Positions 8,057 through 15,741 of a stretch of DNA of 64,000 nt are shown in pieces. The stretch is taken from contig PHAB01000014.1 of the NCBI GenBank assembly GCA_002840275.1, positions 1 to 64,000 on the forward strand. The letters are read 5' to 3'. The notes beneath the pieces were generated by a model, which did no database searches, had not been told where the DNA came from, and was given only the letters and a program-made list of their open reading frames with translations. This DNA is from Firmicutes bacterium HGW-Firmicutes-14. Its GTDB lineage: Bacteria; Bacillota; Thermincolia; Thermincolales; UBA2595. The translations under genes and the position numbers were made by a program. Within the stretch, counting starts at the first letter, position 1. Each line of letters begins with the position of its first letter.

Positions 8057-8148
8057 TTTTTTTATTTTAACTCCTTCAATGTATACGGAAGCAACATAAT
8101 CAGACAACGATTCCCCTTGATTTTTTGTAATTTTTTTGCATTTGGTTA

Positions 8149-8178
8149 TTGACAACGAACAGGTGTTCGTGGTATTAT
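8149..8178 (+). promoter_or_regulatory. spoVG promoter with embedded palindromic operator
   Basis: TTGACA (8149-8154) and TATTAT (8173-8178) are 18 bp apart. The spacer contains the palindrome ACGAACAGGTGTTCGT (8155-8170; arms ACGAAC and GTTCGT). A dyad of this form between -35 and -10 is typical of TetR-family operators, and a tetR gene ends about 100 bp upstream. Confidence 0.65.
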
Positions 8179-8185
8179 CTGGAAT

Positions 8186-8293
8186 AAGGAGGTGATACCT
8201 GGTTAACAACAAGGCAGGGATATCAGCCAGCACTTTACGGGCCCGGTGCTGGATACTAAAACCGCCCTTAATAACAAAGAACCAGGTAACAAG
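8186..8293 (+). promoter_or_regulatory. spoVG leader with split Shine-Dalgarno and 9-bp looping stem
   Basis: A perfect 10-nt Shine-Dalgarno, AAGGAGGTGA (8186-8195), has no ATG, GTG or TTG at usable spacing. It is immediately followed by TACCTGGTT (8196-8204), the exact complement of AACCAGGTA (8280-8288), which ends 5 nt before the spoVG ATG (8294). Pairing would loop out about 75 nt and put the strong site next to the start. The loop holds another hairpin, CCAGCAC...GTGCTGG. Alternatively, a 32-codon leader from CTG at 8199 would end in a TGA overlapping the spoVG ATG. Confidence 0.5.
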
Positions 8294-8548
8294 ATGAACA
8301 TTACTGAAATTAGAATGAGAAAGAATCTGACAGATTCAAATATTAAGGCTTTTGCATCCATAACCATCGATGATTCACTGGTAGTCCACGATATCAAAAT
8401 AATTGAGGGAAAAAACGGGCTTTTTATCTCCATGCCGAGCAAAAAGGTTGGCGAACGTTATATAGATATTTCACACCCTGTTACCGCCCACAGCCGGTCG
8501 GTCCTGGTCGATTCACTCCTGGAGGAATACCAGAGACAACTTGCCTAA
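8294..8548 (+). CDS. spoVG: Septation/sporulation regulator SpoVG
   Basis: An 84-residue protein starting MNITEIRMRKNLTDSNIKAF, with the SpoVG core (ASITIDDSLVVHDIKIIEG, LFISMPSKKVGERYIDISHPV). SpoVG proteins bind nucleic acids and influence septation, sporulation and expression of many genes. Length and start match the family; a GTG at 8246 would add a non-homologous 16-residue tail. The only nearby ribosome-site match is a weak AGGT, itself buried in the predicted leader stem. It is monocistronic, ended by a hairpin at 8577. Confidence 0.95.
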   Translation: MNITEIRMRKNLTDSNIKAFASITIDDSLVVHDIKIIEGKNGLFISMPSKKVGERYIDISHPVTAHSRSVLVDSLLEEYQRQLA

Positions 8549-8576
8549 ATTAAAGTATCAATATCCATTTAAGGCC

Positions 8577-8625
8577 AAAAAAGGACCTGGAAGCAAGGGT
8601 GAGCCTTACTTTACCAGGTCCTTTT
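8577..8625. terminator. Bidirectional terminator between spoVG and glutaredoxin genes
   Basis: AAAAGGACCTGG and CCAGGTCCTTTT are perfect 12-nt arms around a 23-nt loop, with A-run and T-run flanks that serve both strands. Confidence 0.8.
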
Positions 8626-8678
8626 CAACCATATTACTGTTAATTTGTTCCGGTCTCCGACCGGAATGGTTAAACCCC

Positions 8679-8888
8679 TCAGCCGCCACCGTTAAACCCG
8701 ACAGTTACTTTTTCCCCGTCAACAATTACCGGGACTTTTCTGATACCGGCAACTTTTACAAGTTCTTCAACCTTACCGGGATGATCAGATAAATTTATTT
8801 CCGTATATTCCACTTTCTGTTTTTCGAATGATTCCATGGCTGCTTTACAATATGGGCAACCCGTTTTGGTATAAATGGTAACTGACAT
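8679..8888 (-). CDS. Small glutaredoxin-like protein (Uxx-star type)
   Basis: A 69-residue thioredoxin-fold protein starting MSVTIYTKTGCPYCKAAMES; the redox pair is Cys11/Cys14. It has the cis-Pro segment (KVPVIVDGE) and ends VGFNGGG, the glycine-rich tail of the Uxx-star glutaredoxin-like group, some members of which are selenoproteins; here the position is Cys. The ATG at 8888 has AAGGGGGG upstream. It lies 19 bp after rarA and is probably co-transcribed with it. Confidence 0.85.
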   Translation of the reverse strand: MSVTIYTKTGCPYCKAAMESFEKQKVEYTEINLSDHPGKVEELVKVAGIRKVPVIVDGEKVTVGFNGGG

Positions 8889-8907
8889 ATAAAATCCCCC
8901 CTTATAT

Positions 8908-10230
8908 TCATTTGATATTATCCCTTTTTTCCAGTCTTTTCTTGATTTCCTTCTCAAGGCCGCTGTCACTGGGTATATAGTACCTGGTTCCTTTCAACTC
9001 ATCAGGCAGATACTGCTGTTCGACGTAGCTGCCATCAAAGTGGTGCGGGTACTTGTAACCTTGCCCATGGCCCAATTTTGACGCCCCTTTATAATGGGAA
9101 TCCCTCAGGTGGGGAGGGACATCTCCGGGGTTCTTCTTTTCGATGTCACTCAAGGCCCCGTCTATGGCCTTAATAACTGCATTGCTTTTTGGAGCCGTAG
9201 CAATATAAACAGCCGCTTCAGCCAAAGGCAGCCGGGCTTCCGGCATACCCACATATTCCAGGGCATGGGCGGCTGCCATGGCCACAACGAGGGCATTAGG
9301 GTCGGCCATGCCCACATCCTCGGCCGCATGGACAATCATACGCCGGGCTATAAACCTGGGGTCCTCCCCGGCATAGATCATCCGGGCCAGCCAGTGAATC
9401 GCAGCATCGGGATCTGAGCCTCTAAGGCTCTTGATAAAGGCTGATATTACGTCATAGTGCCGGTCGCCGGCTTTATCGTACCTGACGACTCTTTTCTGTA
9501 TGGATTCTTCCGCCACTTCTACAGTTATTTCGCGAACCCCTTCCTGATTCGGGGGAGTCGTAAGGACAGCAAGTTCGATGGCATTCAGAGCAGACCGGGC
9601 ATCCCCGTTCGCTATATCCACAATGTGGTTAAGGGCTTCCTCTTTTAAATCCACTGAATACCGGCCCAGCCCGCGCTCTTCGTCATTAATCGTTCTTCTG
9701 ATCAGACCGGCGATTTCCCGGTCGGTCAGATTCTTAAACCCAAAAACCCTTGACCTGGAAAGAAGCGGCGGGTTAACTTCAAAATATGGATTTTCCGTTG
9801 TAGCCCCTACAAGAATTACTGTTCCGTCTTCTACAAAAGGCAGCAGTGCGTCTTGCTGAGATTTATTAAACCTGTGGATTTCATCAATAAACAGTATTGT
9901 CCTCTGGTTATACATTCCCAGCCGGTCCCGGGCGTTTTTAACAACCTCTTTGATATCGGCCACACCGGAAATAACGGCATTAAGCTGCTCGAAAAAGGCC
10001 TTCGTTGTATTTGCAATAACTTTAGCCAGGGTTGTCTTCCCTGTGCCGGGAGGACCGTAAAAGATAACTGAAGAAAGCTGGTCGGCTTCAATAGCCCGCC
10101 TCAGCAGCTTCCCTTTACCGACAATGTGTTCCTGTCCGACAAACTCAGCCAGTGTGCGTGGGCGCATTCGCACTGCAAGGGGCGCTTCTTTTTTCATTTT
10201 CTCCTGTCTGCTTGCTTCAAACAAGTCCAT
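8908..10230 (-). CDS. rarA: Replication-associated recombination protein RarA (MgsA)
   Basis: A 440-residue clamp-loader-like AAA+ ATPase that acts at stalled replication forks. The Walker A GPPGTGKTT and Walker [20 protein letters not shown] are present, followed by the sensor GATTENP and the C-terminal tetramerisation region ending in HFDGSYVEQQYLPDEL. I start at MDLFEASRQEKM (10230), which has GGAG 8 nt upstream; a longer ORF would cross a strong hairpin. Two notable palindromes lie in its leader. Confidence 0.95.
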   Translation of the reverse strand: MDLFEASRQEKMKKEAPLAVRMRPRTLAEFVGQEHIVGKGKLLRRAIEADQLSSVIFYGPPGTGKTTLAKVIANTTKAFFEQLNAVISGVADIKEVVKNARDRLGMYNQRTILFIDEIHRFNKSQQDALLPFVEDGTVILVGATTENPYFEVNPPLLSRSRVFGFKNLTDREIAGLIRRTINDEERGLGRYSVDLKEEALNHIVDIANGDARSALNAIELAVLTTPPNQEGVREITVEVAEESIQKRVVRYDKAGDRHYDVISAFIKSLRGSDPDAAIHWLARMIYAGEDPRFIARRMIVHAAEDVGMADPNALVVAMAAAHALEYVGMPEARLPLAEAAVYIATAPKSNAVIKAIDGALSDIEKKNPGDVPPHLRDSHYKGASKLGHGQGYKYPHHFDGSYVEQQYLPDELKGTRYYIPSDSGLEKEIKKRLEKRDNIK

Positions 10231-10252
10231 TTTCTCATCTCCAGTTTTGTCT

Positions 10253-10295
10253 AGAAAAGCGCGCATATTGCAGTTCCCTATGCGCGCGCTTTTCT
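10253..10295 (-). repeat. Strong hairpin in the rarA leader
   Basis: AGAAAAGCGCGCATA and TATGCGCGCGCTTTTCT form an imperfect inverted repeat around an 11-nt loop. On the minus strand it ends GCGCGCTTTTCT, resembling an attenuator or terminator, and lies 23 bp before the rarA start. Confidence 0.6.
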
Positions 10296-10312
10296 GTACT
10301 ACATTCCTTAAC

Positions 10313-10334
10313 CTTTTCCACACATGTGGAAAAG
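10313..10334 (-). promoter_or_regulatory. Palindrome upstream of rarA, candidate operator
   Basis: CTTTTCCACA and TGTGGAAAAG are perfect 10-bp arms separated by CA. It lies about 80 bp before rarA, between the trxA terminator and the leader hairpin, where the rarA promoter must be. No matching regulator is identified. Confidence 0.4.
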
Positions 10335-10353
10335 ATATACCATACTGTAGTAT

Positions 10354-10381
10354 AAAGAAAAAAGGCTGTTTTAAACAGCCC
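10354..10381 (-). terminator. trxA terminator
   Basis: On the minus strand GGCTGTTTAAAACAGCC is followed by TTTTTTC, 8 bp after the trxA stop codon. Confidence 0.8.
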
Positions 10382-10388
10382 CTGCCAA

Positions 10389-10718
10389 CTATAAGTGTTT
10401 ATCCAATAGTTCCTTTAAGTTAGATTTGGACTTAAAACCGACAACCCGGTCAGCTGCCTTTCCATCTTTAAAAATTATCAGGGTGGGAATACTCATTACC
10501 CCGTACTCCACAGCAATTTCCCGGTTCTCATCCACATTTACCTTGCCAACCTTCACTTTACCACTGTATTCTACAGCAATTTCATCGACAATGGGAGCAA
10601 TCATCCGGCAGGGTGAACACCATGGCGCCCAAAAATCAACCAATGAAGTGTCACCGGAGTCAATAATTTCTTTCTGGAAGTTTTCTTTGTTAAGGGAAAG
10701 CACCTTATCGCTTGCCAT
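10389..10718 (-). CDS. trxA: Thioredoxin
   Basis: A 109-residue thioredoxin with the active site WCSPC (Cys34, Cys37) instead of the common WCGPC; the Gly to Ser change should shift redox potential slightly. The cis-Pro motif SIPTLIIFKDG and the KVNVDEN segment are intact. AAAGGAG precedes the ATG. It lies 24 bp downstream of a CsoR-family regulator gene and ends in a terminator, so the two probably form a redox- or metal-responsive operon. Confidence 0.93.
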   Translation of the reverse strand: MASDKVLSLNKENFQKEIIDSGDTSLVDFWAPWCSPCRMIAPIVDEIAVEYSGKVKVGKVNVDENREIAVEYGVMSIPTLIIFKDGKAADRVVGFKSKSNLKELLDKHL

Positions 10719-10742
10719 TATATTTCAGCTCCTTTCTATGTA

Positions 10743-11051
10743 TTAATCAGCAAAGCGAGTAATCGTCTGGATAAGTTTTTGGAGTTCATCAACTTTGGTA
10801 TTCTTATCCTTTGCAGACATAGTGCTGCACAAACACTCTGCAGCATAGTGATGCAACACTATGTTACCCACCATTTTCAGGGCCGATCTGGCTGCCGAAA
10901 CCTGGGTAAGGATATCCTGGCAGTTTTTGCCCTCCTCAATCATCCTGTCGATTCCTTTGACCTGGCCTTCTATTCTTCTGAGTCTCTTGTGGAGACTCTC
11001 TTTCAAGTCCTTTTCTTTCATATCCTTATCTTTTAAATCCTTTTCTTTCAA
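10743..11051 (-). CDS. CsoR/CstR-family metal- or persulfide-sensing repressor
   Basis: A 102-residue all-helical DUF156 protein with core HKRLRRIEGQVKGIDRMIEEG. Candidate sensor residues are Cys44 and Cys73 (AECLC, plus Cys75). In Cu-sensing CsoR a His sits four residues before the second Cys; here that position is Tyr69 and the histidines are at 67-68, so a thiol/persulfide (CstR-like) sensor is plausible. The N-terminus is a lysine/aspartate-rich near-duplication (KEKDLKDKDMKEKDLKE) encoded by a short DNA tandem repeat. The start is TTG after GGGAGGG. It is followed by trxA. Confidence 0.8.
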   Translation of the reverse strand: MKEKDLKDKDMKEKDLKESLHKRLRRIEGQVKGIDRMIEEGKNCQDILTQVSAARSALKMVGNIVLHHYAAECLCSTMSAKDKNTKVDELQKLIQTITRFAD

Positions 11052-11118
11052 AGGCTTGCCCTCCCAGATTACCCACCAGGGGTATGTTAGGTGTTTTTAT
11101 TATAATGCCATTGAGAAA

Positions 11119-11850
11119 TTATGTCAATTGAGTTGATATACCTAATATATCCCTTACCACCACTCCTGTCAATATCATTCCGGCCACCGGGGGAACAAAT
11201 GAAACACTCCCGGGGGTCCTTTTCCCAGGTAAAGCTGCCATTCCTTCTATTTTCAATGGGGTCAGAGACTGCTCCCGGGAGTATACCACCTTAACACCGG
11301 TCACTATCCCGGCCTTTTTCAGTTCCCTTCTCAGCACCCGGGCCAGGGGACAAACCGAGGTTTCGGATATGTCTGCCACTTCGAAGGAAGAAGGGTCAAG
11401 TTTGTTCCCGGCTCCCATTGCAGAAACTATCCTGATACCTTTTTGACGGGCCCTGATTATCAGGTCTATTTTACCAGTTATATTATCAATAGCATCAATT
11501 ATGTAATCCAAATTGCCTGCCAAAAGGTGTTCCCCGTTATCCGGGGAATAGAATGCACGGATGGCTTCCACCTCTGCGTCAGGATTTATCTCAAGTACCC
11601 GTTGTTTCATGAGGTCAACCTTCGGAAGTCCTACAGTGGATTCCAGGGCATGGATCTGCCTGTTAATATTGGTCAGGTCGACAATATCATGGTCAATGAG
11701 GAGTAACCGCCCAATTCCTGACCGGGCCAGGGATTCTACAGCAAATGAGCCTACCCCGCCAACACCGAATACAGCCACTGTGCTTTTCTTTAGTTTATCC
11801 AGACCCTGACGGCCGATAATAAGTTCAGTCCGGGAAAATCTATGCAGCAT
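11119..11850 (-). CDS. tcdA: tRNA threonylcarbamoyladenosine dehydratase TcdA
   Basis: A 243-residue E1-like ATP-binding enzyme that cyclises t6A37 of tRNA. The Rossmann motif VAVFGVGGVGSFAVESLARSG and the adenylation core DHDIVDLTNINRQIHA are present, as is the DAIDNITGK motif. Length is typical of TcdA/CsdL and shorter than ubiquitin-like E1/MoeB proteins. It is preceded by AAAGGATT and lies downstream of the 6S RNA gene. Confidence 0.9.
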   Translation of the reverse strand: MLHRFSRTELIIGRQGLDKLKKSTVAVFGVGGVGSFAVESLARSGIGRLLLIDHDIVDLTNINRQIHALESTVGLPKVDLMKQRVLEINPDAEVEAIRAFYSPDNGEHLLAGNLDYIIDAIDNITGKIDLIIRARQKGIRIVSAMGAGNKLDPSSFEVADISETSVCPLARVLRRELKKAGIVTGVKVVYSREQSLTPLKIEGMAALPGKRTPGSVSFVPPVAGMILTGVVVRDILGISTQLT

Positions 11851-11924
11851 TAATCAGTTAATCCTTTATGTATTACTATATATCTTTATATTACCACAAT
11901 CAACCTAAAAAAAACAAAAAAAAA

Positions 11925-12118
11925 TACCCCACTTATGCCGTGAGGCCGTTGTTATTTGAACCTGTGCTCAACAGGTGGGTATCAGCCCAACTGCTTTATA
12001 CTTCCTCAATCATGGAGGCTTGCATGCCACAGTCGGAGCCCAGATTCCCTTAGTATTGGTGTTGGCTCAATACTAATCGGCTGGTCACGCGCATCGCAGG
12101 GCGTTATTCCTTTTAGGT
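11925..12118 (-). ncRNA. ssrS: 6S RNA
   Basis: The gap between tcdA and aspS holds a roughly 190-nt transcript unit on the minus strand. It has a promoter (12125 region), a long self-complementary structure and a T-rich end. Segments resemble 6S RNA in order: GCCCTGCGATGCGCGTGACC, AGCCGATTAGTATTGAGCC, a central GGCATGCAAGCCTCC, CACCTGTTGAGCACAGGTTC, and ACGGCCTCACGGCATAAG just before GGGGTA and a T-run. 6S RNA mimics an open promoter and holds sigma-A RNA polymerase. The assignment is by pattern; ends are estimates. Confidence 0.8.
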
Positions 12119-12124
12119 ACTATA

Positions 12125-12154
12125 AATATAGCATAAGAAGCTGAAACCTTTCAA
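12125..12154 (-). promoter_or_regulatory. Promoter of 6S RNA
   Basis: On the minus strand TTGAAA and TATATT (12130-12125) are about 18 bp apart, giving a start near 12118. Confidence 0.65.
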
Positions 12155-12281
12155 GTGCCAATTACTGTAGTATTTTCACGCTAAAATTAGTATTAGTAAT
12201 TGAATATGTCTTTATACATTCTTTTTTCACCGCTCCGGTCGATTTGGCGCGCTTGACACGGCACTTATCTCCTGTTCACAG

Positions 12282-14075
12282 TTATTTCTTAGCCTTGGCA
12301 GTGCTTATTTTAATATGCAGTTCCTGCAGTTGTCTTAGTGTCACTTCCGAAGGAGCGTGAGTCATAAGGTCAGTGGCACTTTGAGTTTTGGGGAACGGTA
12401 TTACATCCCTGATTGTGTCTTTTTGGGCCATCAGCATAACTAAACGGTCCAGGCCAAAGGCTATCCCGCCATGGGGTGGAGTGCCATATTCAAATGCCTC
12501 CAGCATGAATCCGAACTTCTCCACGGCTTCCTCACGGGACATGCCCAAAAGGGCAAACATCTTTTCCTGCACTTCCCGGTTATGGATCCTGATACTGCCG
12601 CCTCCGAGCTCAACCCCGTTGAGGACTATGTCATAAGCCCTGGCCCTGACTTTTGCAGGTTCAGTGTCCATAAACTGAATATCATCTTCAAAGGGAGAGG
12701 TGAATGGATGGTGAATAGCAACCCAGCGGCGTTCTTCATCATCATATTCAACCAGGGGGAATTCGACTACCCAGGCAAACTTGAACACGTCCGGGTCAAT
12801 CAGCTTCTTCTTCCTCGCCAGTTCCACCCTCAGGGCTCCCAGTGAATTTGCCACAATTGAAGGTTTGTCAGCAACAAAGAAAAGCAAATCCCCCGGTTCC
12901 GCTTCAAAGCCGTCCATGATTGCCTTGATTTCTTCCTCTTTGAAAAATTTAAGTATGGGAGATTTCGGGCCTTCGTCTGTAACAACTATGTAAGCCAGAC
13001 CTTTTGCCCCATATATGGCAGCAAAATTGGTCAGGTCATCAATTTCTTTTCTGCTGAAATCAGCACACCCTTTGGCATTGATTCCTTTAACCTGCCCCCC
13101 TGAGGCTGCCACACCGGCAAAAACCTTGAAATCCGAATTAGCAGCGGTTTCTGTAAAATCTTTCAGCTCCATCCCAAAACGCAGGTCAGGCTTGTCCGAC
13201 CCGAAACGGTCCATAGCTTCCTTATAAGTAAACCTGGGGAATGGGGTTTCAATGTCGATTCCGGCAGCCTCTTTAAAAGTGTCAGCTATCATTTCTTCCA
13301 TAAGATTCAGGACATCTTCCACTTCAACAAATGACATCTCCATATCAATCTGGGTAAATTCAGGCTGCCTGTCAGCCCTGAGATCTTCATCCCGGAAACA
13401 GCGAACAATCTGAAAATACCTGTCAAAACCGGAAACCATCAATATCTGTTTAAACAACTGGGGTGACTGGGGAAGGGCATAGAATTTCCCCGGATTGACC
13501 CGGCTGGGGACAAGATAATCCCTGGCCCCCTCGGGAGTACTCCCGGTCAGCATAGGGGTTTCGATTTCCAGAAACCCTTTCCGGTCCAGGAAGTTCCTGG
13601 CTGCCCTGGTAACCTTGTATCTTAGCATTATGTTTTCCTGCATGTCAGGCCTGCGAAGGTCAAGGTACCTGTACCTCAGGCGGATATTTTCGTCCACATC
13701 TGTATCCTCTTCAATATAAAAAGGTGGTGTTTTGGCCTTGTTTAATACCCTCAGTTCACAAACAGTGACCTCAATTTCACCTGTCTTCAGTTTGGGGTTG
13801 ATTGTTTCCTCACTGCGCCTGCGGATTTCACCAACTGCTGCCAGGACATATTCACTGCGGACCTTTTCGGCCTTGGCAAAAGCCTCTGTATCCGCATCCG
13901 GGCTAAACACCAGTTGTATTAGGCCGGACCGGTCCCGTAAATCCACAAAAATCAGCCCTCCATGGTCGCGGCGGGTATTTACCCATCCCGTCAGGACAAC
14001 CCTTTCCCCCACATTGGCAGATGACAGTTCAGTGACCATATGTGTCCTCTTTATTCCCTGCATTGATTCAAACAT
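12282..14075 (-). CDS. aspS: Aspartyl-tRNA synthetase
   Basis: A 597-residue class II synthetase of the bacterial type: N-terminal OB fold ([26 protein letters not shown]), motif 2 region [40 protein letters not shown] (in pieces), a GAD insertion around residues 290-420, and motif 3 [16 protein letters not shown] near the C-terminus. Many Clostridia use a non-discriminating form that also charges tRNA-Asn; I did not test that. GGAGGAG precedes the ATG. It lies 24 bp downstream of hisS and is under the same T-box. Confidence 0.97.
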   Translation of the reverse strand: MFESMQGIKRTHMVTELSSANVGERVVLTGWVNTRRDHGGLIFVDLRDRSGLIQLVFSPDADTEAFAKAEKVRSEYVLAAVGEIRRRSEETINPKLKTGEIEVTVCELRVLNKAKTPPFYIEEDTDVDENIRLRYRYLDLRRPDMQENIMLRYKVTRAARNFLDRKGFLEIETPMLTGSTPEGARDYLVPSRVNPGKFYALPQSPQLFKQILMVSGFDRYFQIVRCFRDEDLRADRQPEFTQIDMEMSFVEVEDVLNLMEEMIADTFKEAAGIDIETPFPRFTYKEAMDRFGSDKPDLRFGMELKDFTETAANSDFKVFAGVAASGGQVKGINAKGCADFSRKEIDDLTNFAAIYGAKGLAYIVVTDEGPKSPILKFFKEEEIKAIMDGFEAEPGDLLFFVADKPSIVANSLGALRVELARKKKLIDPDVFKFAWVVEFPLVEYDDEERRWVAIHHPFTSPFEDDIQFMDTEPAKVRARAYDIVLNGVELGGGSIRIHNREVQEKMFALLGMSREEAVEKFGFMLEAFEYGTPPHGGIAFGLDRLVMLMAQKDTIRDVIPFPKTQSATDLMTHAPSEVTLRQLQELHIKISTAKAKK

Positions 14076-14099
14076 TTTCGTCTTCTCCTCCCGGCTGTA

Positions 14100-15362
14100 T
14101 TATGTATTTTTGTTTTTTAGGTAATCAACGATCCCTGTCAGAGGCAGTTCCTGCTGCTCACCGGCTGCCATGTCCCTTACAGTTATGATTCCCTTTCCCA
14201 GTTCCTCTTCCCCAAGGATGAGGGTATATGCAGAATCAAGCCTGTTGGCAAATTTCATCTGGGCTTTCAGACTTCGCCCCATTAGGTCCATTTCTGCCGT
14301 CAGTCCCTCCCGGCGGAAATCCCGGACCAGTTTAAAAGCGGCTTCCCTGGCTTCATCTCCCAAGGCAGCGATAAAGATGTAAATTTTCCTGCCCGCAGGC
14401 CATTCCAGACCCTGCCGTTCCATAGCCGCTATTATTCTCTCTATTCCAAGGGCATAACCTATTCCCGGGGTAGGCGGGCCCCCAATTTCCTCAATCAGCC
14501 CGTCATACCTGCCGCCGCCGCCGATAGAACTTTGGGCTCCTATATCACTGGCCATTATTTCAAAGGCTGTATTGGTATAATAGTCCAGTCCCCTGACCAG
14601 CCTTGTATTAATGACGTACGACACTCCCACCTCATCCAGGTATTTTTTTACCTTTTCGAAGTGTCCGGCACAATCATCACAGAGACAATCCGCTGTCATC
14701 GGTGCCCCTTCGCTTATTTCCCGGCAGTTTTCCTCCTTACAATCCAGAATACGCATGGGGTTCCTCTCTAATCTGGATTGGCACAGATTACACAGTTGCT
14801 TAGCATTAGGCTTCAAATACTCGAACAGTTTTTCCCTGTGACCCGGTCTGCAAAGGGAGCAGCCGACACTGTTAATGTGGAGTTCCAGGTCCCGAAGTCC
14901 GAGCCTCCCGTAAAAATCCATGGCCATTGTAATAACCTCAGCGTCAACGGCCGGGTCCTTGCTGCCCAGCGCCTCAACCCCAAACTGATGAAATTGCCTG
15001 TACCTCCCTGCCTGGACATTGGCATACCTGAACATCGGCCCCATATACCAAACCTTTGTCGGCTGGGGTTGAGCATAAGTCTTGTGTTCCACAAAGGCCC
15101 TTACCACACTTGCCGTGCCTTCAGGCCTTAAACTGATACTCCTCTTGCCTTTATCCCTGAATGTGTACATTTCCTTTTCCACCACATCGGTGGTGTCACC
15201 GACACCGCGCTGGAACAGTTCGGTGTGCTCAAAAACCGGGGTCCTGATTTCACGGTATCCATATTCACGGCAGATGTCCCTGACTGTCTCCTCAATATAA
15301 TGCCATTTCTCAATCTCCCCGGGCATGATATCATTCGTACCCTTGGGCCCCGCAGTCAGCAT
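14100..15362 (-). CDS. hisS: Histidyl-tRNA synthetase
   Basis: A 420-residue class II enzyme with KGTNDIMPGEIEKWHYIE at the N-terminus, motif 2 FRYANVQAGRYRQFHQFGVE, the His-A motif RLVRGLDYYTNTAFEI, and a C-terminal anticodon domain. The ATG at 15362 follows GGGGGAG; a TTG one codon earlier is possible. A cysteine-rich segment (CSLCRPGH...CNLCQSRLERNPMRILDCKEENC) is an insert seen in some HisRS. First gene of hisS-aspS, controlled by a T-box leader. Confidence 0.97.
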   Translation of the reverse strand: MLTAGPKGTNDIMPGEIEKWHYIEETVRDICREYGYREIRTPVFEHTELFQRGVGDTTDVVEKEMYTFRDKGKRSISLRPEGTASVVRAFVEHKTYAQPQPTKVWYMGPMFRYANVQAGRYRQFHQFGVEALGSKDPAVDAEVITMAMDFYGRLGLRDLELHINSVGCSLCRPGHREKLFEYLKPNAKQLCNLCQSRLERNPMRILDCKEENCREISEGAPMTADCLCDDCAGHFEKVKKYLDEVGVSYVINTRLVRGLDYYTNTAFEIMASDIGAQSSIGGGGRYDGLIEEIGGPPTPGIGYALGIERIIAAMERQGLEWPAGRKIYIFIAALGDEAREAAFKLVRDFRREGLTAEMDLMGRSLKAQMKFANRLDSAYTLILGEEELGKGIITVRDMAAGEQQELPLTGIVDYLKNKNT

Positions 15363-15425
15363 CAAAACTCCCCCTTCACCTTACCTGATTTAACCCTTAT
15401 TGTACAAAATTTAGCCCTCATTATA

Positions 15426-15706
15426 CAAAAAATCCCCCGCCAATGACAGTGCAACCACACTGCCAGGGACGAGAGAATGATTCCCGCGGTACCACCCTGT
15501 TTGGACAGCCGCCGGCTGTCCCTCTTTTACCGGCATCACGGCGCCGACCGGGAAAGCTTACTTCAATTTCAGCCTTCCGGCTCCCGGGTGTCTTTCGCCA
15601 CTTTCAGCCATAGAAATGCTTCCAGTCACGACATTTCTTCCCTGTATGGCCACATGTGGTTACTCTTCCCGTTCACTGCCTTTAAAAACGGTTTATCCCA
15701 ATTTAC
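15426..15706 (-). promoter_or_regulatory. T-box riboswitch (histidine) controlling hisS-aspS
   Basis: The canonical T-box AGGGTGGTACCGCGG lies at 15498-15484 on the minus strand, followed by the CGTCCCT antiterminator partner and a terminator stem (GTCCCTGGCAGTG...) ending GGGGGATTTTTT near 15426. Uncharged tRNA binding would open the terminator. The likely specifier is CAC (His) at 15590-15588 in GAAAGACACCC, matching the first gene. Confidence 0.9.
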
Positions 15707-15712
15707 TAATCT

Positions 15713-15741
15713 ATTTTAGCCAAAACTATGGAGCTTGTCAA
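15713..15741 (-). promoter_or_regulatory. Promoter of the T-box-hisS-aspS unit
   Basis: TTGACA (15741-15736) and TAAAAT (15718-15713) are 17 bp apart and overlap the 3' end of hemZ. The start would be near 15706. Confidence 0.75.
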
